DNA from: Alternaria dauci
Lineage: Eukaryota > Ascomycota > Dothideomycetes > Pleosporales > Pleosporaceae
DNA: 64,000 nucleotides
NCBI RefSeq assembly: GCF_042100115.1
Contig: NC_091273.1
Coordinates: forward strand, 372,001 to 436,000
Direction of reading: 5' to 3'
The notes beneath the pieces are model-generated. The model searched no databases. It saw nothing but the letters and a program-made list of their open reading frames with translations, and was not told the origin of the DNA. The translations under genes were made by a program, and so were the position numbers. Shown one piece after another: positions 1 through 10,986 of the stretch (its first letter is position 1; every line of letters starts with the position of its first letter).

Positions 1-24
1 GAAAGTTTACAAACTGCTCCCTCA

Positions 25-1122
25 TCACCTCTCTTTAACCCGTAGAACAATAACAGAATTAACAACTTTAGTCCACGGATGTACCTCGGCGAGAATCTCA
101 AACCCAATAGCCTGGATATCCTCGGATAGCTCCAATATCTGTATCCTTTTTGTCAGCAATTCGGTCCTTCTGAGCGATCACGCAGAGCAAGTATCACAAA
201 CTGACCGGATACAAGACACTCCGCATACCCTGTGCACTTCTCGCTACTACCAATGTTCCAGGCACCAACTTACTCGCCATACTCTTCAGGATGGCGAGCT
301 TGGTATACGTATCTGTGCCGACGAGTGCGGCAAGGAATACGACATCGCATGATTGCCATTCTGGTGGCGGTGACGATGTTTCTGGTGTAGTAATGTCTTG
401 GTGGGCGAAGCTCATGCGGTTGTCCTGGTAGCCTAGGCGCTTGCACAAGCTTTCGCTGATGGACAATGCGGAAGCATCTCTATCTATGTTGTATACTTGT
501 GCAAGCGGATGACGGTCCAGGAAACAGAGCGAGGTGAGTGGCAACGGGCCTGAGCCGATGAATGCGATTCTGGATGGCGGCGTCGGGAGGAACGCTTCTA
601 TGGTTGCGCATTCCAGCCGCGAGAGATCAACATAATTTTGGTAGTAAGGGAACGTCTGGAGAATGCTCGATGTCTGTTGTTGTTGTTCTGCTGGGAATGG
701 TTAAAGTGCCTGTCAAGAAAAGAAGAATGTATTACCGAGTAATACGTACTGTCGAGATCGTTAAGCATGCGCTTCGCCCAGTGTTTCTCCAATTCGCCTT
801 CGGCTTCTGAACATAGCGGTCTTAGGTTCGAGCAAAGACCCTCTATACCGGGTATGCGGAAGAAATATGATGTGAATTCCGTGCTGTAGGGTACGACGCA
901 GAGATTCACGAGTTTTGTCAAAAGAGAGTTGACCTGCTCACAAGGTGCCAACGACGATAGTCCGCTGAGTACCGTGTATATCTCTCTGATTTCGGAGGCT
1001 ATTCGATGCGCTGCAGTACTTGTCGCGTTCGGTGTGGCAGGAGGGGTAACGGCCAGGACGGAATCGACAGGGGTAGTTGGCTTGGACAGTGATGTCGTAG
1101 TCTTGCGTTCAATGGTCGCCAT
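25..1122 (-). CDS. Nicotianamine synthase
   Basis: Joins three molecules of S-adenosylmethionine into nicotianamine, a soluble metal chelator; this is known from the family. Three exons read 1122..750, 690..206 and 138..25, separated by GT-AG introns of 59 and 67 nt, giving 323 residues, the usual size for the family. Direct signs are the SAM-binding motif GSGPLPLTS near residue 172, a preceding FPYYQNYVDL segment, the RSAQG motif, and a C-terminal EVHPWTKVVNSVIV strand that only joins in frame after the second intron. The N-terminal third carries the helical IREIYTVLSGLSSLAP block. The ATG at 1122 is the first in frame; codons upstream are not ATG. It is likely cytosolic: no signal peptide or membrane segment is seen. 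The next gene, 640 bp away on the same strand, is unrelated. Fungal members are scattered, so its presence is notable. Confidence 0.9.
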
Positions 1123-1761
1123 GCTGAAATACAAGCGATAAACTTGCTTTGCCTGTTATGTCAGGTTGTAGAATTGTATTTGAGCATATGGCTAAGACGC
1201 AAAGTATCAGTTTGGCAAAGTTTTATACGCTACTGTCAATGTCAGCTGTTGCATCAAGAACAAGCAACACACGCGCGCATGTGTAGACTAGAAAAACTCT
1301 TTCGTGTTTGCCATGTGTCAAACGTGTTAAGCGGTAATATCGTTTGTCTGGTTGGCTGAGTACCATGATGGTCGTGTGGGATAGTAAGTTTAGCTAGGGA
1401 TGACCCGAAATACTAGCAGGATCTACGCTCAATGTAGTACAAATGTGTGGGGTTGGATACTTGTTGGGCATAGAGTGTTGGATATAGACCTACAGATTTT
1501 ACTCCCGAAGCAGGGACGCGTTGCGACCCGCATCTTCAGACCCTAAGGGCAGTGTGCAGATCAAAGATCCCTTTCTCGCCCGTAGCTCTCCGTTCGAATA
1601 CTCGGAGAAATCGAAGATTGATTGGCGGCCGCCTTAGCCGCTCACTCGCATATGATATGTCAATGGCTTGTCGGGCTGATGTCAGGCGTGGAGGTATAGG
1701 CCGCCGCGAGAGACCTTGCCGCTCATACTCTTTACCGCGGAGGCTTTCCATGACTGAGCCG
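1123..1761. other. Intergenic, no gene seen
   Basis: 639 bp upstream of the nicotianamine synthase and downstream of the amidohydrolase. It should hold the synthase promoter and the hydrolase 3' UTR. Open frames here are short, start on non-ATG codons or overlap antisense, and match nothing I recognise. Confidence 0.5.
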
Positions 1762-3700
1762 TTAAAAGACTCGTTTGCCGCCCACCCACGTCTCTTTCAC
1801 TGTCACCTTCCGTAATGACTCTGGGTCCAGAGATTCCAATGGTTCGTCAAGCACAATCCAGTCCGCATACGCTCCCACCTCGATGACACCAGCTTTGCCT
1901 TCTAGGAACGCACCGTACGCAGGGTTTACTGTGAAGCCCTCCAGTGCTTGTTCGAAAGTGAGGCTTTCATCAGGGTACCAGCCGGTCTTGCCACCATCTG
2001 GATCCAAGCCAGTATGTGGGCTTCTTCGCGTGATCGCTGCGTACATTCCTTCAAAGATGCTTGCAGGCTCCACTGGAAAGTCGCTTCCAAGGACTGGGCG
2101 AAGTGGTAACAGCGACCGCATCCTGTATGCCTCATCCTTTGTTCGTTGCTGACCAAGCCTACTCTCCGCGTATCCCATATCCGAGGTCGCGTGCGTGGGT
2201 TGTATTGACGGAATGATGCCAAGCTCTGACATTCGACGCTGGTCATCTGGATGAATGATCTGGGCGTGTTCGATGCGGAAACGATGCTTAGCTTGACAGT
2301 CACGGGGGCTAGCGTGGGGGCATAAGCTCTTCAGCACCGCCTCGAACGCATCAATCGCAAGCCTATTAGCAAGATCCCCTATAGCATGGATGTTTACTTG
2401 ATATCCCGCGTTGACGGCCCACTCATGCGTCACACGTGACAGTGTAGTTGCGTTGACGAGGAGCGAGCCAGAGGACTCTGGCAAGTCGCTGTATGGCTCG
2501 ATCATAGCTGAGCCCCAAGAACCCAAGGCTCCGTCTATAAGGCGTTAGTGTATATGCGAGAGTGGATCGTTCACACGTACCTCCGAAAAGCTTGACGCTC
2601 CTTACATGGAATTTTCCATTTGACGTCGAAACTTTCTTTACAGCTTCGGGACAGAAAGTGTTGCGCACATCGCACTCGACCATGGCGTTGACTCTCACAG
2701 TCCAGTCCGGATCGTTTGCAAGCTCTTCATAGAGCTCCAAGTCTCCTGGTATTACGCCGGCGTCGTGCATTCCGACGATGCCATACTTGTTCAAGTCAGA
2801 CATGGCGGTTTTGATGAACTCGGTTTTGCGCGCTTTGTTGGGCTTCGGGTAATGCTCCAGGACGATATCCATGGCATTGTCGCAGAAGACACCCTTTGCT
2901 GGGACATCGCCTCCGGGAGGTACGTCGAACGGCGGGAGAAGATCAAGTACTTTCTCAGATACCCCTTGAACAAGCGTACCGAGTTAGTGCGTCTGTCGTA
3001 CGTGCTCGCTCATACGATCCACTTACAAATGCAATGTACGTCGACCTACACTAAGTCAGTATGTGTGTCGATCGCAGTCCTTGCGGAGCACTAACCCGAT
3101 CCAGCATGACATAAAGGTTCGCGAAGCTGTCATCAACCTCCAGATCTGCCTACGCGAAGATTTAGTAAGAGTCGGGTTGCCATGGCCAGCTCAACCTGAT
3201 CGGTAGTAACGTACCGCGGTAGGCCACTTGCCCTCAAAATGAGCTTGATCCCAGCCGACGCCTCTTAGCCACTGCTCACTGGATCCCTTTTCCGGACGGG
3301 CTGCCCTGTATTCTACCAGCCTCTTCTGTACCTCATCCATTGATTCGGCACCAAAGAGACTCACGGAATCCAGAGACTCTCCAAACTGTATTAAGTGACC
3401 GTGTCCATCCCACAGACCAGGATATACGTAGCCGGTACGTGCTTCTTTGACCGTAGCATCGGATACGAAGTCTAGGAAGACGCTGGAGAACTTGCCATCA
3501 TGGATTGTGAAACACTCACCCTGTGGAAGCTTCGACGATAGTGTCCTGACGTTCCTGTAGCAGTGTGTGGGTACGAACAAATTCGGAAATAGTGTGGATG
3601 GTACGTGCTCGCTGATGAAAGCGGGGAGGCCGAGCTGATATATCAGCGCGGCCAGTATCACAGGCAGTGATACCGATAGGAAATTGGAAAGGATAGGCAT
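1762..3700 (-). CDS. Membrane-anchored amidohydrolase (family 3, YtcJ-like)
   Basis: A metal-dependent hydrolase of the amidohydrolase superfamily, family 3. The substrate cannot be told from sequence; an amide or ester bond is expected. Five exons: 3700..3215, 3149..3096, 3045..3027 (19 nt), 2964..2581 and 2534..1762, giving 571 residues. The N-terminus has one hydrophobic segment (about residues 6-30), so it is probably a type II membrane or secretory-pathway protein. Then come the metal-binding DGHGH, the segment KLFGDGALGSWG formed across the last intron, IHAIGD, RIEHAQI and GSDFP, all in the family order. The very short exons 2 and 3 are supported because the reading frame and the family pattern run through both. 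It is divergent from the CorA-like gene across 742 bp. Confidence 0.88.
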
Positions 3701-4442
3701 GGTGCCTTTTCAATTGCTGTTGGCGATGTTGGGCGTTCGTGTCACCATGGTTTCGCGCACCAGCAAAGCAATTTGGCAATCGATAAGCGAGGGCCGATGA
3801 CGCGACCGAGGAAGATTAGCATCGCGAGCAGCCTCCTGTCGTCCCCCGAACGATACAAACGACGCGTCGCATATTGTCCAAACGGCGTGGAAGCTCAGTA
3901 ATATCACGACACGAGTGTGCAGTACCCACTCTATTCGGATGGCGCCGCTCCGGGCCCCGTCTCGCCCACTCTACCGGCTCTCATCAACAAAGCAGTAGCC
4001 ATTGATCAAATGCCGATCTGCGGTCTGCGCGTCTCTTCTTTATGGTAGCTTCAGTGAGTTCTCGTATGCTCGATTGCGGAATCCGAACTTGTTGCGTTGT
4101 GAAGATGGCACCCAATCGGAAAAGGGCGGTGAGCGAAGCTACCTGCAGGCTCTGTGCATTTCTTCCTCACAACTCGTTCCTGCCAGACACCGGTGTACAC
4201 GCATTAGGCCAATGGCCCCTCTTCCCACCGCGCCTCTGGTCCTAACTCCATCCGAGCTCCACCTTGGCGCAGATGAAGATTGGATGGGAATGTTGAATGC
4301 TGAATGGAGAGGCTGGGCATGCAGCAACGCTAGGGTGGGGGCCGAATCTAAGAATCCTACTCGACATAAGCCGAAAGCTTTGCGATCTTGAAATCCGAGT
4401 AAAGTTCTTGCATGTCGGGTCACACGGCTTTGGGCACAACAG
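3701..4442. promoter_or_regulatory. Divergent intergenic region (amidohydrolase / CorA-like gene)
   Basis: 742 bp between two outward-facing start codons, so both promoters must lie here. Several overlapping open frames on both strands lack family resemblance and are treated as chance. No specific operator was identified. Confidence 0.5.
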
Positions 4443-6618
4443 ATGGCAACGACTGAGCTTGACGACCTTCGGAAGCAGCTAGAGTCGCTCCAGCGATCTC
4501 ATGATGCGCTACTGAAGAGCCTGTCTATAACAAACGACACTTTCAAACCCTCCGAGGCCTTACACCTTCGTCGCACGTCCACACGACATGGCGGCGATGC
4601 CATCTTTGCCGATACCTCGACACTATCTGATGACAGCAGCGACGATGAAGACGACTACTTCGTCCAGGACGAGCTACCTTCCCACTCATTCGACCATGAA
4701 CACCTACGCGAACACTTGAAAACGCACAACTGGACTGAACATGGCAGAGAGATTTTGTCGTCCATCATTTCCGATCCCGCGAAGCTTACCAAACAGCCCC
4801 ATCTATTCCATTTGGGACCCGGGCCAGCGGATGACCGAAGCCACTATTCACACTTCCAGGTGTATAACGTCGGGCCTAACGGATTGCCAGAACTGATTGA
4901 AATAGCTGGCCCTGACAACAACATGAGTCGAGCCACAGAGATTTGGCATGCACTGCGGGATATTGGGAAACGGCCGGACGAGAAGGTGGTCGGACGTATC
5001 ACCATTGCGCGAGAACCCTCACCCATCTTGTTCGGTGCATTGCATCTGACAATGCATGATGCTTTCGACATGGACGAGCTGTTTCGACACCTGGTTGAAA
5101 CGGAAGCGTCATCTGCGCACATGTTCCGGGCTTTCAATCAGAATCCCAAGCACCAACGATCTTTCTTTTTCAACTTTGAGTACTATACCATCGTTGGAGA
5201 TGATTGCGTGCCAATGCAATGGCAGCGCGCGGATAAGGTAACAGATCACTCGGACCATCACATACCGCTTTCGCGATGCAGTGCCGTTGTTGCGCTAGTG
5301 CTGTATGACGACAAACCACGCCGGATCCGCAACAGGGGTAGACGTGCGAAGACACAGTTCGGATGGGTAAACGACGTGTGGTCGCCATGGCAGGTCTTGC
5401 AGCTTGAGAGTTTTCCGGACTGGAAGTCGACACCAGCGAGTGGAACTCCATACACCTTCGAGACGGGCCACAAGTTCCTGAATGGCGCGGAGGCGTTTCT
5501 CCATGCCTTGCTGACGGAATATCGGGACGCCCGGAAGAGATTCGACGAGATTTATAAACGCATCACCGACCTCGTCACCCCACCTTTGGGCTTCTTGTTC
5601 AGCGAGGAACTACGACGAGCGCGGTTGTTCGAGGACAAGGATTTTACCTGGATTCGCCGGTACTTTTACGCCCACCAAACGCTGGGTAATGTCAACAACA
5701 GCATCAAGTCGATGATTGACGCTTTCGAAGATACTTTCACCGATGATATCTGGGAAGGCCAGAACAAGACGCTGTGGCCACTTTTCGAAGAGTCGCCGCG
5801 CAACGACCATTGGAAGCGCCGCTTGCGGTCACTGAGGCTCCAGTTCGAACGAGAAATGAAGGAGCTTCGGACGATCATTGCGGAAAACAATGAACGACGT
5901 CATGAAATTGCGACCTTGCAGGAGCAATTGTTCTCGGGTACTAGCATCCAGGAATCGCGAAAGTCCGTTGAGCTGGCAGACGTGACCGTACACCAAGGGT
6001 ACAACATCAAGGTCTTGACTATCGTCAATCTCTTCTTCATGGTGTGTTAGCAGTACAGAAACACGCCCCCATGTTTACAAGCGACTAACTCGTTGATAGC
6101 CTCTCACATTTGTAACGTCCGTCTTTGGTATGACAAACATGCCCGAGAGTCCAGCACCATTCTGGCCATTCGCAATCGTGCTGGTAGCAATCTGCATACC
6201 ATTCTTCAGCATCATCGGCTTCCTCTCCACCAAATACGGCTACGCCATCTGGGCACAGAAAACAAAGGAACTATGGCGATGGCTGCGACCAAACAGTAAA
6301 CCAAAAGTCCCGGATGACACGGACCTGGTACCACCCACGCGCGTCAACAGGACCATGTCCACGGAAGCAGGCATGCGGCTGCGACTGGGTGACAGGGACG
6401 GTATGAATGCAGGGGCCGGTTCGTCGAGAAGGCGATCAGGCGGGAGACCTGCACCTAGTCATCCGCATATCCAGCGCATGGTTGAGAGAATGAACGAGGG
6501 AAGGGAAAGCGGGCTGGTGCGCATGGGCACCGTTGTGACGGACGAGAAATCCGACACGGACAATGAAAAGATTGTGAGCACAGGTAGGGACGCGGTCATT
6601 GATATTCGAGAGCCGTAG
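4443..6618 (+). CDS. CorA-like divalent-metal transporter family protein
   Basis: Large fungal protein with a CorA/Mg2+-transporter-like C-terminus. Exons 4443..6041 and 6100..6618 with a 58-nt GT-AG intron (branch-like CTAAC) give 705 residues. The N-terminal ~500 residues are soluble, starting with a short coiled coil and an acidic stretch (DDSSDDEDD, near residue 65). Near residues 520-550 the chain enters a first membrane segment ending in GMTNM, in the place of the GMN motif of CorA channels, followed by a second hydrophobic segment and a basic tail. The intron falls inside the first membrane segment, and splicing restores PLTFVTSVFGMTNM. The tail is low-complexity and charged. Ion selectivity cannot be told, because the GMN motif is altered. 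It ends only 4 bp from the convergent transcription factor gene. Confidence 0.8.
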
Positions 6619-6622
6619 CACA

Positions 6623-9552
6623 CTACATGTCAAAAGCACTCAATCCATCCATGTCAACCCCACTACTCCAGTCTTTGGACAAACTCCAGTCGTTTTCGTC
6701 ACCCAGTGGCATGAAATCTAAATTAACCCCTTCGAGACCCCCACCGCTGCCACTGCCGCTACCACCACCTGTACCAAGATCGGGAAAGGCGTTCAGCTCA
6801 GGGAAATGCGCATTAGCCAGTTGGTTGATCGGATCCTGTGAATCATAATCGGCACCCATCCACGCGCCCGAAGTGCGATTCGGCGCATGAGACGACGACA
6901 AGGCGGTAGAAGGGGTAGATAAGCTGTGCGAAAGCTCCTGAGGCTCAGATAAGCTAGGCCAGCCCGTACTACCTAGTTCGCTCCGCGGCGTCACCAATAT
7001 ATACCCATCGTTATTCTGGGCGGACGGGTCCTCGAAGCGAGGTGGCGGGGGCGCTTTGATACTAAGTCCGCTGTGCCGACCGTGATCAGACGACGGTATA
7101 CTCATGGTCGTGCTCATGCTCATCGTTCTCGGTTTCCGATTGCTTCCGCCGGTGCCTCCGCGCGGTCTGCCGCGGCTGGTTTGTCGTTTCTTGGCCCATT
7201 GGTGGCTGCTGTCGGCGTCCATGTCTATCGTGCTGCCTCTTCGCGCAGGGACGGTCAAGGATGCGGGCTTGTATAGGTTGAAGTATGTAGAATTGGGTGG
7301 TTCGGGGCCGCCGCGTAGCTCGACCATTACAGCGCGGAGGACGGTTGACATGCGTTCTGCGGGTTGGTAGGTCGATGCCATGTCCGAGAGGGCGGCAGAG
7401 AGGCATTCGAGGTATTGCATGTTGTTAGCGCGAGAGATGGGGTCTTTGATGAACGCTAGGGCTGCTACGAGGGCCGTTGCTGCTGTGCCCTGGGGAAGAT
7501 GTTAGCAGTTGGGGAGGATGGGGAATGTTGTTAAGACATACTGCGTGTTGCATGCCCGTCACGAAGATCTGCTTTGTATCGAATCGTTGCCGATGCTGCC
7601 AGTATATCCTGGCGACGCGAATAGCATGTTTGGTGCATACTGTCCTGCTCAGCGCTGAGAAATGGTCGTCAGGCCCAGTCTCATTTCCTGCTTGATCCTC
7701 GTACAACGCGAATGGCCGGTGGAGAAGAATCAAGCTAGCATGATATTGCTGGTGCAACAAGAAGAACGAGAAGGGTGCCGTCGCGATGTTGGCCGGTGTC
7801 CAGCGCAACTGCTCTGGCAACCTAGCGTACCAACTGCTAAACTCGCGATCCAGCGCGGCCATGCGCATATACTGATTTCGATCCACGGCGGTGTGCGAGT
7901 CAGAGGCAGTATGCTGCGAGCGATGCGGATCCATATTCTCAGTTATCTTGCCGGCGAGCTCCATGAGGTCGAGAAGTGCTTCGTATATCATAGTCTCCAT
8001 GCTCTTTCCTAGTCCAGCGGGACGGCATGTACCAAGCCGTTCAAACTGCTTGGTCAGGTGATATATCTCGAGATCAGAAGACTTCATCGACGTCGGACGG
8101 CCCAGGAAAAGAGCCCAGTACTTGTCGTAAATGACGCATGCCCAAAGAGTCATTTGACGGATTTCGACTTCACGCTCTGGAAGACCGGATAGCCGGGTAT
8201 CAAGATGAAGTCTAGGCAAACGTCAACACATCACTGTAGCATCTTCGTGGGAAAACGTACCCAATGTCGAAAGCAAGTCGAACGGCCATCCCACCGTACA
8301 TCCACCCCAGGTTATCTCTACCAACACCACACTCGAGATCGCCCAACAAAAGCAAGGCAACGACGCTCGGTATCCCACCGGGTCGCTCTAGCTCATGGTC
8401 AAGCATATACTTTGCTTCGCGATGCAGCGTACTTTCCATACCCGGCAGACCGATTCTTCTTATGTCGACCCTCTCTTTATTCGCAAAGCGGTAACCCATA
8501 GCCAAAACGCAGACGTGCAAAAATCCGGAGTAGAACTGTGTACGGCCGTTCTCGCGATCTTCGTTGAAGGCATCTTGGTGCAAGACATGGATGACAGGAT
8601 TATAGCATTGCCAGAACAAGTCCATGAGGTAATCGTATGTCTCAAGAGGAAGAGACCTGATGATCTTGTCGGCGCGACGGGCCTGCTCATTCACCTCTTG
8701 GGCTGCGCTGAACGGGTTGATCGACTCAGAATGCACATGGCAATTTGTTGTTGGACCAAAGTATCGAAGGCGGCCACTAAGTTGATCGAAGCTGAGATGA
8801 CCGCGCGTGGAGAGGAGACGATTTACCATGCCATCTTTCTTCGGAGGTGGCAGAATGGAGGGCGAGCCCACGCTCTCTGCGTCGCCGTTCGAGAATCGGG
8901 GACTATCCGTGTTCATCTCGTGATGCTCGAACACAGGATAATCATCTTGAGGACTGGGTTGGCTGCCTGGACTGGAGTTGTTTTCGTCATTGGCGACTTG
9001 GTTGTCACAAGATTTGTGGCTGGGGGATGTGCCTTCTTCGTCAGGTTGAGGATTATGGCGCGTCTTGGGTGGGTGATTTGCTGGTGGTAACTCCTCGCCT
9101 CGTTCTTTCAACATCGTCTCTAATAGTGCTACGCGATCAGTGAGAGAGCACATGTACGCTCTCGAGATCGGGCTATCGGGTTGTCAGCTTGATGCAAGCC
9201 CGCAGAATCATGCTACCAACCGCCGTCGTTCGTCGTCGTTCTTGATAATGCATTCCACACCCGACCGTTTACACTGTGTGCATTCCTTCTGGCCCGGCGG
9301 TACTACACACTGCGTAGTTGTCAGAGCGAATTTTAGAGATACCTAGAGCAAGCATACACGTATCCGGCGGTCTCGGCACGAAGCGCAAGCGACAGACGCC
9401 CTGTGTCGAGGTTTTGAAGATTTGCCCTTCGATGCCCCTTTCTCCGATGCGCCTTGTTCCTGCTTACTGCCCGCTTTGGCAGCAGGTTCCTGTAGATCTG
9501 GATGCTGTTCGCTCATGTTGCCTTCAGTTGCCATTTTTCTCTCGCTAGCCAT
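6623..9552 (-). CDS. Zn2Cys6 transcription factor, XlnR-like middle region
   Basis: Nuclear DNA-binding regulator. Five exons: 9552..9358, 9309..9221, 9172..8261, 8211..7542 and 7489..6623; introns are 48-52 nt and the product is 910 residues. The zinc cluster is split by the first intron: Cys at about residues 56, 59, 66, 75, 78 and 85 (spacing 2-6-8-2-6). A coiled-coil-like segment (DRVALLETMLKERGEEL) follows. Near residue 210 is RLLSTRGHLSFDQLSGRLRY, which I associate with the fungal-specific domain of the XlnR group. The C-terminal ~250 residues are Ser/Gly-rich and acidic, typical of an activation region. The N-terminal zinc cluster differs from that of classical XlnR, so orthology is not claimed. 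Its position beside the monooxygenase, ligase, SDR and ALDH genes makes it a candidate regulator of that set (inference). Confidence 0.88.
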
Positions 9553-10986
9553 CGACGATGTGTTTCCCAGGATGAATGGAGATTACGGCCCCACAGGCAG
9601 AGATGATCAGCAGAAGACACCGGTGTATCCTGGAGCGCTGTGAACGGTGCGTGAAGGAAAGTCGCAGACCCGGCAGCGAAGACGCCTCTCGAGCCTAAAG
9701 TCCGACGTCCGCAAACATGAAGCGACCCAGGCTTAGCCCTAGTACAGCTTCCACCGCTAACTTTTAGAGAGAATCAGGCGTTCGATGCGTGAAGGGTGGG
9801 TCCCCGCAGTTTCGTTCTACTAGGCAACTTTCACGCCATGCGCCCAAGCTGGCAGCATGCGAATTTCTTCTCAAAGCAGGTAGCTGAACCGCTTGTGCCC
9901 AATAATGGCGTCGGCTCGACGTGCTCAGAACGACCTGAACCCTGGTCCGACGAGTCGTGATCCACGAATAGCGAGAGCCTGCATAATCGGAAAACACTTG
10001 CTTGATGGCAAACCTACTGCAAGGTTCCTTTTTTTTCCCTTCCTCCACAACCGGCATTGAGCCGATCCTTTCGCAGACTAAGCCTGCGATTGACGTAGGA
10101 GCGCGTCGCGGGACCCTTGGTAGGCACGACGAGTCGCTTCTCGTCGCCTCGAGATCGCTTGTCACATGGACTGGTGGCGTCAGAAGTTCGCATCTGTGCT
10201 GAGTCTGGGGCCCAATTGCAAGCCATAGCACGCTGTAGCGGCGTACCTATACGGCGGTAGTTGGGATTTGCGATTCGTGTTGGTGCGGACCGAACAAGAA
10301 CCTGGGGAAGCATGAGTCGAAAGGAGTCGCGATGAGCGGGGTCACAGCTTGCCATTGGCGTGGCAGAGCCTCGGGAAGCTAGCAGGCTAGAGTAATCATC
10401 GTAATGTTTACTTTCTTGGCGCTGTCGCTGGGACTAGGAAGCGAGCATCCGAGGCATGCATCCATGGGTCTTGGTGGGCTAGCCATAGCGACTATAGTAT
10501 GATATGCACATCAGGCTCTGTGCGGAACTGAGGGGTTCTTAACACCATGGGAGCGGCGATAGCACTGATTCTTGCTCACACGCGATACAAGGGAAGATCG
10601 AACGCCACCCACGTAGTCGCATAGGTAGAGTATCGTCGTGTGAAGGAAGATCGATTGCTCTCCCTGTAGTTGCCTGGTAGGGTGTTCGGTCTTCCGCTTG
10701 TATGGCGTGCTCATATCTAGAAGGAAAAAAAGAAATTACTCGACTAACTCTCGGCGGCGCTCAGATGCCCAACAGTTCGTCGTTAAGCTGAAATGCAAAC
10801 CCTGATGATAAAACGCCCAGCACGCTTGGAAGCCCATGGATAGAAAACAGCGCCAAACTCAGGGCCCAGATCTAGCTCCGCTACCCCAGCGGGACGCCTG
10901 ATCCACTGGGACGTGTCTTCTCAGCCCAGCCACCAACCTGCCACAAGATAGTAAAGGAAACGCGTCGCATATCCTTCCGCAGCATT
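9553..10986. other. Intergenic, no gene seen
   Basis: 1.43 kb upstream of the transcription factor and downstream of the monooxygenase. It should contain the regulator's promoter. Antisense and sense open frames are below 160 codons, lack good starts and look random. No repeat structure was noticed apart from a 16-mer also found near 41434 (see rejected items). Confidence 0.45.

Noticed and set aside
1560..1640. GTTCGAATAC near 1592 as a possible tRNA T-loop.
   Set aside because: No matching acceptor stem, D-arm or anticodon arm could be drawn around it on either strand.
10287..10302. 16-mer GGACCGAACAAGAACC also present at 41434-41449, with TGATCCACGAATAG shared nearby in both regions.
   Set aside because: One 16-mer repeat is expected about by chance in 64 kb, and the two words occur in opposite order in the two places, so no repeat element could be defined.
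9764..10355. Open frames of 113-155 codons in the intergenic region upstream of the transcription factor.
   Set aside because: Overlapping frames on both strands with arginine/serine-rich random-looking composition and no family match.
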